Positions 41,948 to 51,260 of a DNA stretch of 54,830 nt are shown one piece after another; the stretch's first letter is position 1; each line of letters opens with the position of its first letter. Location of the stretch: contig CYUG01000017.1 in the NCBI GenBank assembly GCA_001403775.1, positions 560,600-615,429 of the forward strand. Reading direction: 5' to 3'. The translations under genes and the position numbers were made by a program. The notes beneath the pieces were generated by a model. It did no database searches, was not told the origin of the DNA, and saw only the letters and a list, made by a program, of their open reading frames with translations. The stretch comes from Dermabacter indicis (lineage in GTDB: Bacteria > Actinomycetota > Actinomycetes > Actinomycetales > Dermabacteraceae).

Positions 41948-43579
41948 TTAGATTCCGATGGGTGCGGCGCCCGAGGCTTCACCCTTGTCCTTCGATTCGC
42001 CCTTGATGTTGAGCGCTTGGATCTGGGAATTCTTTCGTGGATCCATGAGCAGGTCGATGAGGACCTTCCCGTTTTCGCCCTCGAAGGTGCACACCGCTTG
42101 GAATGGTGAAAGCACCTTCAGACTCGCCGCCTTCTCGAGCCTGAGGTCGGCGCGGTCGAGGCCGGCGATCCGCAGGGCCGCGTCGCGCAAGCGCACGCGT
42201 TCGGCGCGCGAGACGTCCTGATCCATGTTGGTCGCAAACAGCGCGAGCAGCGGGTCGTTTTCCTCGCTTACGCCTTGCTCGGCGCGGTTCGCGAGTACGG
42301 TGCGCGCCGAGCCGCTCGGTACGAGCGCCGTGGGTTGGTCCTCAAGCTCGACCTCACGTAGCCACGCGAGAGCCTTCTCGAGGGCGTCGCGCGTCGAAGG
42401 CGCGAGCTCACGCTTCGGTGCCCGGGTGAGGTCTTCCTGGTGGGTGCGGATCGCCTCGAGCGCCTCGAGCGAGCAGGGGATCGCGGGTGCATATTTCGAG
42501 TTCGCGAGGGCGATCACGGTCAGGCCCGTGCCGCGCAGCCACACCATGTACGAGCCGTAGCCCGGGTATCCACCGGAGTGGGAGATGACGTCCCCGAGTT
42601 TCGGGAATTTCTCGACGACGAGCCCGTAGCCGTAGCCGCGAACGCGACCGAAACCGTTTCCATCCTCGAGAACCGACCACTCTTGGATACGGTGAATCTC
42701 CTGCATTTCGCGGCGCGAAGCCGGCGAGAGCATCGCGCGCGAGTCGTCGCTGATGCCGTCGGCACCGCGCACGCCCACCTCAGCGAGGAACGCCGTCCAC
42801 TTCGCGACGTCGGCGACGGTCGAGAAAAGCCCCGCCATCGCGCCAAAGGCGCCGGGAGTATCAAAATCGACCTCTTCGAAACGCTTCGCGCCCTCACCAT
42901 CGCCCACGCGGTGACCCGTGAGCACGCGCGAGCGCTGCTCGTCGGTCATCTCCGCGAGCGAGAACACGGTGTCCTTCATGTCGAGCGGCTCGAGGAAGCG
43001 GCGACGGATCTCGTCGCGGAAGCTCACGCCCGTGACCTCGTCGATCACGCGGCCGAGAAGCACGAAGCCCGTGTTCGAATACTCGAAGCCGCAGCCCGGT
43101 TCCGCGATGAGCGAGAGTCCGCCCGCGATGTACTCATCGAACTCGTCGGCACTCATCGATTCCTGGCGGTCGCCCCACGGGTTATCCGTCACAAAACCCG
43201 CGGACATCGTGAGGGCGTGGCGAAGCGTAAGCGCGGGGGAGTCCTCGCTGAACGCGCCGATGCCTTCGGCGGCGGAAACGTACGTCGAGATCGGGTCGTC
43301 GAGGCGCAGTTTGCCCTCGTCGCGCAGCGCAAGGATCGTCGCGGCCGTGAACGACTTCGTCATCGAGGCGATACGCGAAATCGAATCAACGCCTGGCGTG
43401 AACGCGCCCTCGTCATTTTCGCCTCCGATAAGCGCACTCGAACCCGCCCCGCCCGAGGCAAGGATTTCGCCGTCGCGCGCCACGCCCCAGGCCACGCCCG
43501 CCATGCGGTGATCCGTGACAGCCTTGTCGAAAATCGCCGCGACGGCGTCAATCGTCTCGTTTGTCAGTTCGTGAGCCAT
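41948..43579 (-). CDS. Serine hydrolase of the beta-lactamase/penicillin-binding-like family
   Basis: A 543-residue protein with the class C-like fold in the first 350 residues. The nucleophile motif SMTK (S-x-x-K) is seen in RIASMTKSFTAAT, the Y-x-N motif as YSN in FEYSNTGFVLLG, and HSGG in VISHSGGYPGYGS replaces the KTG. The remainder is a helical/beta C-terminal region of unknown function. There is no signal peptide, so it may act in the cytoplasm on esters or peptides. The ATG at 43579 has an AAAGGACGGGG site, and overlaps the SWIM gene by 32 nt. Confidence 0.88.
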   Translation of the reverse strand: MAHELTNETIDAVAAIFDKAVTDHRMAGVAWGVARDGEILASGGAGSSALIGGENDEGAFTPGVDSISRIASMTKSFTAATILALRDEGKLRLDDPISTYVSAAEGIGAFSEDSPALTLRHALTMSAGFVTDNPWGDRQESMSADEFDEYIAGGLSLIAEPGCGFEYSNTGFVLLGRVIDEVTGVSFRDEIRRRFLEPLDMKDTVFSLAEMTDEQRSRVLTGHRVGDGEGAKRFEEVDFDTPGAFGAMAGLFSTVADVAKWTAFLAEVGVRGADGISDDSRAMLSPASRREMQEIHRIQEWSVLEDGNGFGRVRGYGYGLVVEKFPKLGDVISHSGGYPGYGSYMVWLRGTGLTVIALANSKYAPAIPCSLEALEAIRTHQEDLTRAPKRELAPSTRDALEKALAWLREVELEDQPTALVPSGSARTVLANRAEQGVSEENDPLLALFATNMDQDVSRAERVRLRDAALRIAGLDRADLRLEKAASLKVLSPFQAVCTFEGENGKVLIDLLMDPRKNSQIQALNIKGESKDKGEASGAAPIGI

Positions 43580-44330
43580 CGCCCGGGCCCCGTCCTTTCG
43601 TGTCTGTCGGCGGCACGTCTTTTGGCGGCGCGTCGCCTTCTCGTTCAGCTTCAGCGTAAAACGCCGCGAACAGAGCCGCGGCCTCTTCACCCATTGCCTT
43701 CACCAGTATCTCGGATTCGAGCCTCGCGGGATCAAAACGCGTGCGGGTCTCCACGTGCGGTTCGGGTCCGACGGTTGCCGGAGCACCGTCGGATTCCCCG
43801 TCCGTGAGGTGAAGCTGCTCGACGTCTAGGCCGAGGAGCGCGAGGTAATCCGCGGGTGCGCGGTCGATGTGCTCGGTGAAGGCGACGGCGAGTGCCCACA
43901 CGTGCTCGCACACGTCTGGCCAGCGCAAGCACGTGCACCCGAAGGAGAGGGGGAGTTCGGCGCTCGGGAGGAGGGCGAGGCCCCCTTTTTCGAGTTCGCG
44001 TTCGTCGGCGATGTCGTAGGTGCCCGCGAGGACGGCAAGGATCTCGTGCGGGTCGCGCCTGGCGCGCGCGCTGAGAGCCTCGATATCTCGCGAGCCCCGG
44101 GGCCCGAAGTCGAGCTGTGGATGCGTGAGCGTGCTGTCGATCGCGGCTGTGACCTCACCCTTCACGTGGCCGGCGGTGACGTCGAGCCACTCGACGGCGC
44201 CCGCACGCGCGAGCCGCCTGCCCGCCGCAAGCTTCGTGCGGCCGAGCTGCACCTCTGCGCGTGCGAGGAACTCGCGTGCGAGGAAGCTTTCGCCGATCGC
44301 TCCGCGCTTTGAGACCATCTCGATGTTCAC
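43548..44330 (-). CDS. SWIM zinc-finger protein, partner of the SNF2 helicase
   Basis: A 260-residue protein with the SWIM metal site CTC (Cys132, Cys134) and CEH (Cys141, His143). The N-terminal part (AIGESFLAREFLARAEVQLG) is helical. SWIM proteins of this size commonly sit next to SNF2 helicases in actinobacteria. I use GTG at 44330, which is 7 nt after GGAGGG and overlaps the SNF2 stop as GTGA. The last third is Asp/Pro/Thr-rich and disordered, and contains the palindromic repeat at 43767-43793, which encodes ATVGPE. Confidence 0.88.
   Translation of the reverse strand: MNIEMVSKRGAIGESFLAREFLARAEVQLGRTKLAAGRRLARAGAVEWLDVTAGHVKGEVTAAIDSTLTHPQLDFGPRGSRDIEALSARARRDPHEILAVLAGTYDIADERELEKGGLALLPSAELPLSFGCTCLRWPDVCEHVWALAVAFTEHIDRAPADYLALLGLDVEQLHLTDGESDGAPATVGPEPHVETRTRFDPARLESEILVKAMGEEAAALFAAFYAEAEREGDAPPKDVPPTDTKGRGPGDGSRTDKRDD
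43767..43793. repeat. Palindromic copy of the dispersed TCCGACG[G/C]TT repeat (inside SWIM gene)
   Basis: TCCGACGGTTGC and GCACCGTCGGA face each other around CGGA. The copy lies within the coding sequence but in its low-complexity C-terminal part. Confidence 0.65.
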
Positions 44331-47300
44331 GAGCGGCCCTCCTTTCTCGCGTCGCTGAGCGAAACGATCTCGGCGAGCGTGTCGTTGCTCAGCTCCGTGA
44401 GCCACCCTTCGCCCGAGCGCACGGTATGTTCGGCGAGCTCGAGTTTTGAGCGCAGCACGTCGTCGATCTTCTCCTCGATTGTGCCGATCGAGATGAGCTT
44501 GTGAACGGAGACGTCGCGGGTTTGGCCGATGCGGAACGCGCGGTCCGTCGCCTGGTTCTCGACGGCGGGGTTCCACCAGCGATCGAGGTGGATCACGTGG
44601 TTGGCTGCCGTGAGAGTAATGCCGGTGCCGCCCGCGCGAAGGGAAAGCAGCATCGCCCCGGGCGTGCCGGGGGTGTTCTGAAACTCGCGCACCATCTCGT
44701 CGCGTTCCGCCTTCGAGATTCCGCCGTGGAGGAACGGCACGCGAATCCCGAACGTCCTTTCCCAGTGCTCGAGCATCGTGGGCGCAAATGCCGTGAACTG
44801 CGTGAAGATGAGCGCCTTCTCGCCGCTCGCGACGACAGATTCGAGGATCGTATCGAGCCGCTCAAGCTTCCCGCTTCTGTGCTCGCCCGAGGCATCGAGC
44901 AAGGGGGAGCCATCGCCGAGGAAATGCGCGGGGTGCCCGAGGACCTGCTTCATCTTCATAATCGTCGTGCTCACGATCGTGCGGCGACGGCGATCCCTCG
45001 CGAGTGGATCGGCGACCTTCGTGAGCTCCGCGAGCTGCGTCGTCATATCCTCCACAAGTGCCTTGTAGAGTCCCGCCTGCTCCTCGGTGATGTTGACGAG
45101 TTCGCGTTCCTCACGCTTGTCGGGGAGATCCGAAATGATGCTGCGATCAGTCTTGACGCGCCTCAAAATGAACGGTCGCGTGAGGAGGCTCAGGCGCTCC
45201 TGGACCGCGCGATTGCCCTCGTTGATGGGCTTGACGAATCGCTCCTTGAAGGCGGCCTCGCTCGGCAGAAGGCCCGGCGTCGTGATCGAGAGGATCGAGT
45301 GGAGATCCGTGAGGGCGTTTTCCACGGGCGTGCCCGTGAGAGCGAGGCGACGCCCCTCGGGAAGTGCCTTGACCGCTTGCGTCACACCCGTGTCGTGGTT
45401 CTTGACGTGCTGCGCTTCATCGAGGATCACGCGGTGGAACTTCGCGGAGGCGAGGTCATCGAAGTCGCGCGACACGAGCGCGTAGGTCGTGAGGACGAGG
45501 TGACAGGCGCGGGCGCGCTCGCGGAACGCCTCGCCGTGGAGGCGGTCGGGCCCGTGATGGATGTGCACCTCGAGGCTCGGGAGCCAGCGTTCTGCTTCGC
45601 GTTGCCAGCTTCCGAGTACCGACATCGGGCACACGAGGAGCGTGGGGCCAATCTGGGGGAGTTCTCCGCGTTCGCGCGCGAGGAACGCGAGCACCTGCAT
45701 CGTTTTGCCGAGGCCCATGTCATCCGCAAGGATGCCGCCCACACCGCGAGAATCCAGGAACGTGAGCCAATCGAGGCCGCGTTTTTGGTAGGGGCGCAGC
45801 GTCGCCTTGAGTGTGCGCGGGGCGGGGAGCGCGGGAACGGCAACCTTGTCAGTCCCAAAGAGGAGTTCGTCGCCGTTGTGTGTTTCCACCTCGACGCTCA
45901 GGTTGAGATCCTCGAGGTTCCCCTCCGTGAGAAGGCCGCGGAACTGCACGTCGGTGAGCGCTTCACGCGCCCCCTCGCGCGGGTTCGCCGCCGCCGCGCG
46001 TCGGGCGCCCTGGAGGAACGCCGTCGCCGCGCGTAGCGTCGAGGAATCGAGCCGCACCCACTTTCCGCGGATGTTCACGAGCTCGCGCTGCTCCTCGAGA
46101 AGGTCCTCGAGCTCCTCGGGGCTCAGCAGCGAATCGCCCACCGCGATATCGAACTCGAACGATGCCATGGCACCCGAGAGCCCAACCGACTTCGCGGGGC
46201 GACTCCCGGGATTCTCCTGTGGCGTTGCCACCTTCGCGACCACGCTCACGGGCTGCTTCGTCCACTCTCGTGGAAGCATGACCACGATGCCCTCGGCTTC
46301 GAGCACGTTTGCGTCCTCGGTGAGGAAGCGCGAAAGCTCTCGTGTTGAAAGGTTCCACGTGAGCCCCCCGGGCTCGGCGTGGAGCGCAGCAAGCGTCGGA
46401 GAAAGACGGCGCACGTGGGAAGCGTGCTCAAGTGCCCCCACGCTCGTGAGGTCACCCGCGTTGACGAGGTCGCCGAGCAGGTGCACGCGGCCCGACGTTT
46501 CCGCGAGGCACACCTCGACCTGCCAGCGGGCGGCACCGGAGTGCATGCGGGGTCCGACGGTTGCCGAGCCAGCGTCGGAACCCCTCTTTTCCGCTTCGCG
46601 CACGCGCACCGTGAGGCGCGGCGTCCTCTCGCTCAAGAGAACCCCGGCGAGCGCCGAGTCCACGAAGGCCTCGAGGGTTGTGCGCACGCGGCGATCGTTG
46701 ATCGTATCGAGCGCAAGAAGCGCGTCGCTGTTGTCGAGGGCATCGAGGAGTGCCCCGCCTACGGGGTCGAGACCCGCGAGTTCATCGGCGCCCGGGAGCT
46801 TCCCCGCCCGTTCGTGTTCCGTGCGCAGCCGCGTGAAGGCTCGGCGTGCATGGGCATCCACGAGGTGTTCGAGCGCGGGGTTCGTGGGGGAGGTGCCTGA
46901 TGCGAGACCGGGGGCAAGGCGCCAACGCACGCGAGAAGTGTCGTGAGCGCTTTCGAGCCCGGGGACGACGTCGCGCCGCTCGACGATGCGGCGTGCGTGA
47001 GAATCGAGGTTGAGAACCGCGAGGGTCTCGGGGGCGAGGTGAATTCCTTCGCCGAGGTCGAGCGAGCGACCAGCCGCGGCGAGCTCGTCGATAAGGTGCG
47101 CGATGCCCTCCTCGCTCGTCTCTCGTGGCGTTGTCGACGCCCTCGCGAGGTGAGCAATGCGTGCGCGCAGCGCGGTGGTGAGTTCGGCGAGGTGCGCGCT
47201 TTCGAGGGCGAGGGTGCGCACGCGCGTGCGCCTCCCGAGACGCTCGACCTCGATTACGTGGCGCATGGGCCGCGCAAGCCACGCCCCAATCGATGCGAGG

Positions 47301-47530
47301 GGCGCGGGTCGCGTGCCTTCGGCGCCGAGGGCATTCAGCGCGGGCTCGAGAGCCTCGAGCGTGTGCGCACGACGCTCGGCGTCGGTCGCGTGCGCCCACA
47401 GGCTCACGCAGAGGGCGGTATCAGCGTGGAGGTGGAGCGTGCACGACCGATACGCGGGGTTTCGCCCGGCTTTCTGGGTTTCCGCGGTGCTCAGAGGCCG
47501 TCGGCGACCGTCGCGGTTGCGTTCATCCAC
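44327..47530 (-). CDS. SNF2-family DEAD-like helicase
   Basis: A protein of about 1067 residues that would remodel nucleoprotein complexes with ATP. The C-terminal half contains all SNF2 motifs: I (DDMGLGKTMQVLAFL), II (ILDEAQ), III (LTGTPVEN), IV-V (MLLSLRAGGTGITL) and VI (RAFRIGQTRDVSVHKL). The N-terminal half (about 1-480) has an SWF/SNF-like architecture without a clear domain. The start is uncertain: GTG at 47530 with a GAAGGAGA site is preferred, overlapping the ParA gene by 40 nt; the ATG at 47563 would overlap by 73 nt. It is co-translated with the SWIM gene. Confidence 0.9.
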   Translation of the reverse strand: MDERNRDGRRRPLSTAETQKAGRNPAYRSCTLHLHADTALCVSLWAHATDAERRAHTLEALEPALNALGAEGTRPAPLASIGAWLARPMRHVIEVERLGRRTRVRTLALESAHLAELTTALRARIAHLARASTTPRETSEEGIAHLIDELAAAGRSLDLGEGIHLAPETLAVLNLDSHARRIVERRDVVPGLESAHDTSRVRWRLAPGLASGTSPTNPALEHLVDAHARRAFTRLRTEHERAGKLPGADELAGLDPVGGALLDALDNSDALLALDTINDRRVRTTLEAFVDSALAGVLLSERTPRLTVRVREAEKRGSDAGSATVGPRMHSGAARWQVEVCLAETSGRVHLLGDLVNAGDLTSVGALEHASHVRRLSPTLAALHAEPGGLTWNLSTRELSRFLTEDANVLEAEGIVVMLPREWTKQPVSVVAKVATPQENPGSRPAKSVGLSGAMASFEFDIAVGDSLLSPEELEDLLEEQRELVNIRGKWVRLDSSTLRAATAFLQGARRAAAANPREGAREALTDVQFRGLLTEGNLEDLNLSVEVETHNGDELLFGTDKVAVPALPAPRTLKATLRPYQKRGLDWLTFLDSRGVGGILADDMGLGKTMQVLAFLARERGELPQIGPTLLVCPMSVLGSWQREAERWLPSLEVHIHHGPDRLHGEAFRERARACHLVLTTYALVSRDFDDLASAKFHRVILDEAQHVKNHDTGVTQAVKALPEGRRLALTGTPVENALTDLHSILSITTPGLLPSEAAFKERFVKPINEGNRAVQERLSLLTRPFILRRVKTDRSIISDLPDKREERELVNITEEQAGLYKALVEDMTTQLAELTKVADPLARDRRRRTIVSTTIMKMKQVLGHPAHFLGDGSPLLDASGEHRSGKLERLDTILESVVASGEKALIFTQFTAFAPTMLEHWERTFGIRVPFLHGGISKAERDEMVREFQNTPGTPGAMLLSLRAGGTGITLTAANHVIHLDRWWNPAVENQATDRAFRIGQTRDVSVHKLISIGTIEEKIDDVLRSKLELAEHTVRSGEGWLTELSNDTLAEIVSLSDARKEGRS
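46553..46579. repeat. Paired copy of the dispersed TCCGACG[G/C]TT repeat (inside SNF2 gene)
   Basis: TCCGACGGTT and, after 10 nt, CGTCGGA face each other, within the low-conservation N-terminal part of the helicase gene. Confidence 0.6.
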
Positions 47531-49020
47531 GCCTCGCGCGTCTCCTTCGAGAGCTTGGCCCATTCGAGGCTTCCGCCGTCCACGAAGTGCGGCTCGAACG
47601 GGACTTCGAGCACGGCGCGCGTGTGGGCACCGAAGTGGTGGACGAGGCGCTTGCGCAGCACGCGGTCGATCTGGCCGCGCGAGGAGTGCGACAGGATCGT
47701 CACGGCATTTTCAACCTGCTTCTTGTGGCTCGTCATGCGCAGCTCGTCGATCATCCACGCGGCGGCGTTGAAGGTATCCTCGCGCACCGTTGAGACGATC
47801 ACGAGTTGATCTGCGCCCTCGACGGCTGCGAGCCAGTTGGAGGCGCGCACGTTGTTGCCGGTGTCCACGACCTTGATGCGGTAGAAGCGCGAGAGCGTGT
47901 CGTTGAGGCGGTTGAAAGCATCCCCGTCGATCGACGCGGCCGAACCCGGATCCTCATCCGAGGCAAGGATGTCGAAGTTCATGTCGCCCTGCGGGCGCAC
48001 GTACTTGTCGAGGTCGGCAACGCGCGCCTCCGAGCCCGCGAAATGGTCGAGGTTGTGGAGAAGATCGAGCGCCGTGAGGTGGTGTTCGCTCGGGATGCCG
48101 CGCCAGCCGAGAGTACCGCGCGTTTCGTTGTTGTCCCACGCGAGCACGCTTCCGCCGCGGAACATTCCGAGGGTCGCGGCAAGCATGAGTACGCTCGTGG
48201 TTTTGTGCGCGCCGCCTTTGAGGTTCACGACCGCAATGTTCTTCGGCGCATCGAGGCGCTTGCGGATCCGCTCGATCTGGTCGAGCTCGCGGCGTTCGGC
48301 GCGACCCGGTCCGGGCTTGAGGAGGCCGAAGGTGGCCTGGCGCACGAACTTGTTGAGGCCGCGAGTGGCAACGGGCTTGCGGTGCGCGTCGTTGCCCTTA
48401 CGAAGGTCGTCGAGGGTGGGCAGGTCGTCGTCCTTCGGTAGTTCGCGCTTCGGCGCAACGACTGGCTCGTGCGGCTTCGTGGGTGACGCGGCAGGTGCGC
48501 GGGCCCCGGGGTTCAAGGCATCGCCCTCCGCGTGGTGCTTCGCTTCGAGCGGCTCGGGAGACGAGGTGGAATCAGCTGCCGGTCGCTCATCGGCGGCAGC
48601 GAGGCGTTTTTGAAGGTCGGCGAGGGCCGCGGCGGAGGCGGCGTTCGCGGAATCCGGGGACGTGGCACTCGCTTGGCGAGAGTGGCTTCCCGTAGTGGGG
48701 CTCGTAGCGCTCAGCGCCGAGTGACGGCCGCGCTTTTGGCCCGAGGCCGCGGGCATCGCCGCGCTCGAAGCGTACAGCGGGCGCGAATCCGCTTCGCGCG
48801 GCTGGATTCTCCCGTTGGGTTCGACGCGAAGGCTGTGGGTCGCGGGCCCATCAAAAATCACGACATCCACCGGCGCATCCTGCTTGCGAGCCTCCGCGAC
48901 GAATGCGTGCTTGATCGCCGTGCGCACCTCGTTCCTGCTCTCACCCTCGATGCGTTCGGAGCGATCGGCGAACTGGATCGTGGCGTCTTTCGCCGAAACG
49001 ATGCGTGCGTGAGCAATCAT
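47491..49020 (-). CDS. ParA/MinD-like ATPase with long disordered N-terminus
   Basis: A 509-residue protein. Residues 1-80 form a small ordered domain (MIAHARIVSAKDATIQFADRS-like start), 100-225 are disordered and rich in Ala, Ser and Pro, and the C-terminal 250 form a ParA/MinD-like ATPase. Its Walker A is KGGAHKTT in place of KGGxGKTT, followed by the block AWDNNETRGTLGWR and VVDTGNNVRASNWL. This variant is familiar to me from actinobacterial proteins of unclear role (septum placement, secretion, or partition). The ATG at 49020 has a CGAGGACC site. It overlaps the SNF2 gene start. Confidence 0.85.
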   Translation of the reverse strand: MIAHARIVSAKDATIQFADRSERIEGESRNEVRTAIKHAFVAEARKQDAPVDVVIFDGPATHSLRVEPNGRIQPREADSRPLYASSAAMPAASGQKRGRHSALSATSPTTGSHSRQASATSPDSANAASAAALADLQKRLAAADERPAADSTSSPEPLEAKHHAEGDALNPGARAPAASPTKPHEPVVAPKRELPKDDDLPTLDDLRKGNDAHRKPVATRGLNKFVRQATFGLLKPGPGRAERRELDQIERIRKRLDAPKNIAVVNLKGGAHKTTSVLMLAATLGMFRGGSVLAWDNNETRGTLGWRGIPSEHHLTALDLLHNLDHFAGSEARVADLDKYVRPQGDMNFDILASDEDPGSAASIDGDAFNRLNDTLSRFYRIKVVDTGNNVRASNWLAAVEGADQLVIVSTVREDTFNAAAWMIDELRMTSHKKQVENAVTILSHSSRGQIDRVLRKRLVHHFGAHTRAVLEVPFEPHFVDGGSLEWAKLSKETREAWMNATATVADGL

Positions 49021-49427
49021 GAAGGTCCTCGCTGCGAATCTGTGGATGGTGACGGGGGCGGCCGTTCGCCCCGGACCTCCCATCGTAACGGCCCCACCTT
49101 GAACGCGAGAGTCGAGGCGAGAGCCTCGTGGAAAACTCGTCGCTGTGAAGGGCCGAACTGGGTTCACTTTTCCCGCGAAGTGTTTTAGAGTTGGAGTACC
49201 GGCGTTGCCCGCTCCGCAGCATTCCGGCGTCGCATTCGCGGCATAAGCACGGCACGTGTGCCGGAACATAGCCGCCGCACAGCGCTCACCCCCTTGCGCG
49301 TGCGGCCCGGCGATCGGAGGTTCCCCCGAACCCGATCGCCGCTCCGCAGGGACCTCCCCCCTTCGTCCCGCGGAGCCAGCGAACGGACCGTGAGCCCCAT
49401 CTGTGCGCGCTCCGGTCCGTTCGTCTG
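49021..49427. other. Gene-free 407 nt with two strong hairpins
   Basis: No gene is seen. CGGCGATCGG (49308-49317) pairs with CCGATCGCCG (49332-49341), and GAACGGACCG (49381-49390) pairs with CGGTCCGTTC (49413-49422). The second lies 6 nt past the stop of the winged-helix gene and is probably its terminator; the first has no assigned role. The right third upstream of the ParA gene should contain its promoter, but I see no convincing one. Confidence 0.5.
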
Positions 49428-50210
49428 TTAAGCGTTCCGCTCCTTCGTGCCGAACAGCGCGACGTCGCTTCCAAGCTCGAGCCTGTAGCCCGAACCACGC
49501 ACCGTCGAGATGAGCTTGCGGTAGCGACCAAGCTTGTTGCGCACGCGGCGAATGTGCACGTCAACGGTACGCTCGCCGGCCTCGCTCCCCGCGGAGCACC
49601 ACACCTCTCTCATGAGCTCGTCGCGCGACACCACCGTTCGTGCCTTACGCGCGAGGTGTGCGAGGAGTTCGAACTCGCGATGCGTCAAGTCCACATCCTC
49701 GCCGTCGATCCGCACGCGGCGACCGAAGAGGTCAATCACGAGCGACGGCTGCGCGAGGCGCGATCCGGGGTGCCCCGGAAGGGAGGGGCTCGCCGGGCTC
49801 AGCGCACTCGCGGGCCCGGGGGCGCTCACGGGGCTCACCGAGCGTGATTGAAGCAGACGTAAGCGCGCGGCTTCCGCATCGCGCCTCGCGGGCGCGTTCG
49901 GCGACACAACCCCGGCCTTGCGCGGGCGCAGAGCCTGTGGCTTTCCAGCGGGACGAGGCGGAATCGAGGCGGTTGCGCTTTGACCGGGCACGGCGGTGAA
50001 GCGGGTGCGGCGGGGGCCGGGTTCCGACGCCACGTGCACGCGCGCCGTTCCCCCCTTGGAAGCGGCGAGCGCGTGGGCGTGGGAGCGAAGCGAATCCGCA
50101 AGAAGCGTGGCCTCGCGCGGGGTGCTCGTGGCGGGAAGTTCAACGGTAAGCGTAATGCTCACGGTTCGGGTTGAAGCGGAAGCGAGAGGGCGATCAAGGG
50201 CAACGGTCAT
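49428..50210 (-). CDS. Winged-helix (OmpR/PhoB-type) DNA-binding protein without receiver domain
   Basis: A 260-residue protein. The C-terminal 100 residues are a typical OmpR/PhoB winged helix: DGEDVDLTHREFELLAHLAR, TVVSRDELMREVW, RTVDVHIRRVRNKLG and TVRGSGYRLE. No receiver domain precedes it; instead there is an N-terminal ferredoxin-like strand block (TVSITLTVELPATST) and a Pro/Ser/Ala-rich linker (100-160). So it is likely not controlled by phosphorylation. The ATG at 50210 has GGAGAATC. The frame extends further upstream without similarity. Similar receiver-less regulators occur in Micrococcales. Confidence 0.88.
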   Translation of the reverse strand: MTVALDRPLASASTRTVSITLTVELPATSTPREATLLADSLRSHAHALAASKGGTARVHVASEPGPRRTRFTAVPGQSATASIPPRPAGKPQALRPRKAGVVSPNAPARRDAEAARLRLLQSRSVSPVSAPGPASALSPASPSLPGHPGSRLAQPSLVIDLFGRRVRIDGEDVDLTHREFELLAHLARKARTVVSRDELMREVWCSAGSEAGERTVDVHIRRVRNKLGRYRKLISTVRGSGYRLELGSDVALFGTKERNA

Positions 50211-50372
50211 GGCGATTCTCCAGGATGCGGCGCCGCGCGGCGCGAAAAAGATGAGGGAATCCGGGATCTCGCGGGGGAGTGAGAAGTACTCGCGTGCGAG
50301 GCGTGCTCCCGGTGGGCACCTGGAGCCCACGCCCAGTGGCCGGCTCCTGTCAGCCGGCTTTCCGCAGTGCGC

Positions 50373-50492
50373 TTAGAGGCGCGGCTGACCCTGCATCATG
50401 GACATCGCCATGTCCATCATCATGCCGCGCATCATGAAGCGGGAGACCGAAGAGGTCCCCTGGCTGATGCTCGCTGCGGCATGGAAACTCAT
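50373..50492 (-). CDS. Candidate 39-residue methionine-rich small protein
   Basis: Minus-strand reading from the ATG at 50492 gives a 39-residue peptide ending in a stop at 50373-50375. Its C-terminal half is strikingly Met-rich: FMMRGMMMDMAMSMMQGQPR contains nine Met in 20 residues. An in-frame ATG at 50510 would add six residues. No ribosome site precedes either ATG, but CACACT lies 6 nt before the one at 50492, in the same place as the -10 boxes of other leaderless genes here. The gap between the winged-helix gene (50210) and upp (50616) contains nothing else I can name apart from small GC hairpins at 50312-50330 and 50338-50357. It may be non-coding. Confidence 0.4.
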   Translation of the reverse strand: MSFHAAASISQGTSSVSRFMMRGMMMDMAMSMMQGQPRL

Positions 50493-50615
50493 GGAACCAG
50501 TGTGAAACATGAACGGCGTCGGCGCAAGTGGGCGTTCACATACTGAAACATTGCTGCGGAATCAGCTCATGGGAACGCGCGCCGCGCCGGCGCCGTGTTG
50601 AGAGAGGTGAGGAGC

Positions 50616-51254
50616 TTAGTCGACGACTCCGAAGAGGCGATCGCCCGCGTCGCCGAGACCCGGAACGATGTAGTTCTTCTCGTTGAGCTTCTCATCGATC
50701 GCCGCGGTCACGACGGTGATGTTGGCATCCTTGTCGAGAGTCTCCTCCATGGTCGCGATGCCTTCGGGAGCCGAAACGAGAGTCACGCACGTGATGTCGC
50801 GAGCGCCCTTCTCAAGCAGATAGTTCACCGACGCGATGAGGGTGTGACCCGTCGCGAGCATCGGATCCACGACGAAGCACTGGCGCCCCGTGAGATCGTC
50901 GGGGAGGCGGTTCGCGTACGTCGTGACCTCGAGGGTCTCGTCGTTGCGCACCATGCCGAGGAAGCCAACTTCGGCAGTGGGCAGCAGGCGGGTGATGCCG
51001 TCGAGCATGCCGAGGCCCGCGCGCAGAATCGGCACGACCATGGGCTTCGGATCGGTGAGCTTGCGGCCGGTCGTCGTGGCGACCGGCGTCTCGACCTCGG
51101 CGGGTGCGACGGCGACATTGCGCGTCGCCTCGTACGCGAGGAGGGTCACGAGCTCATCGGCGAGCTGACGGAAAACGGAACTCGGAGTGTTCTTATCGCG
51201 AAGGACGGTGAGCTTATGGGCAACGAGCGGGTGGTCAATGTTCAATACGCGCAT
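50616..51254 (-). CDS. upp: Uracil phosphoribosyltransferase
   Basis: A 212-residue salvage enzyme forming UMP from uracil and PRPP. Family blocks: [31 protein letters not shown], the PRPP loop [10 protein letters not shown] (129-138), and the C-terminal uracil site [15 protein letters not shown]. The ATG at 51254 is 6 nt after TAGGCT with no ribosome site, so the mRNA is probably leaderless. It is divergent from tadA across 70 nt. Confidence 0.97.
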   Translation of the reverse strand: MRVLNIDHPLVAHKLTVLRDKNTPSSVFRQLADELVTLLAYEATRNVAVAPAEVETPVATTTGRKLTDPKPMVVPILRAGLGMLDGITRLLPTAEVGFLGMVRNDETLEVTTYANRLPDDLTGRQCFVVDPMLATGHTLIASVNYLLEKGARDITCVTLVSAPEGIATMEETLDKDANITVVTAAIDEKLNEKNYIVPGLGDAGDRLFGVVD

Positions 51255-51260
51255 GAGGCC

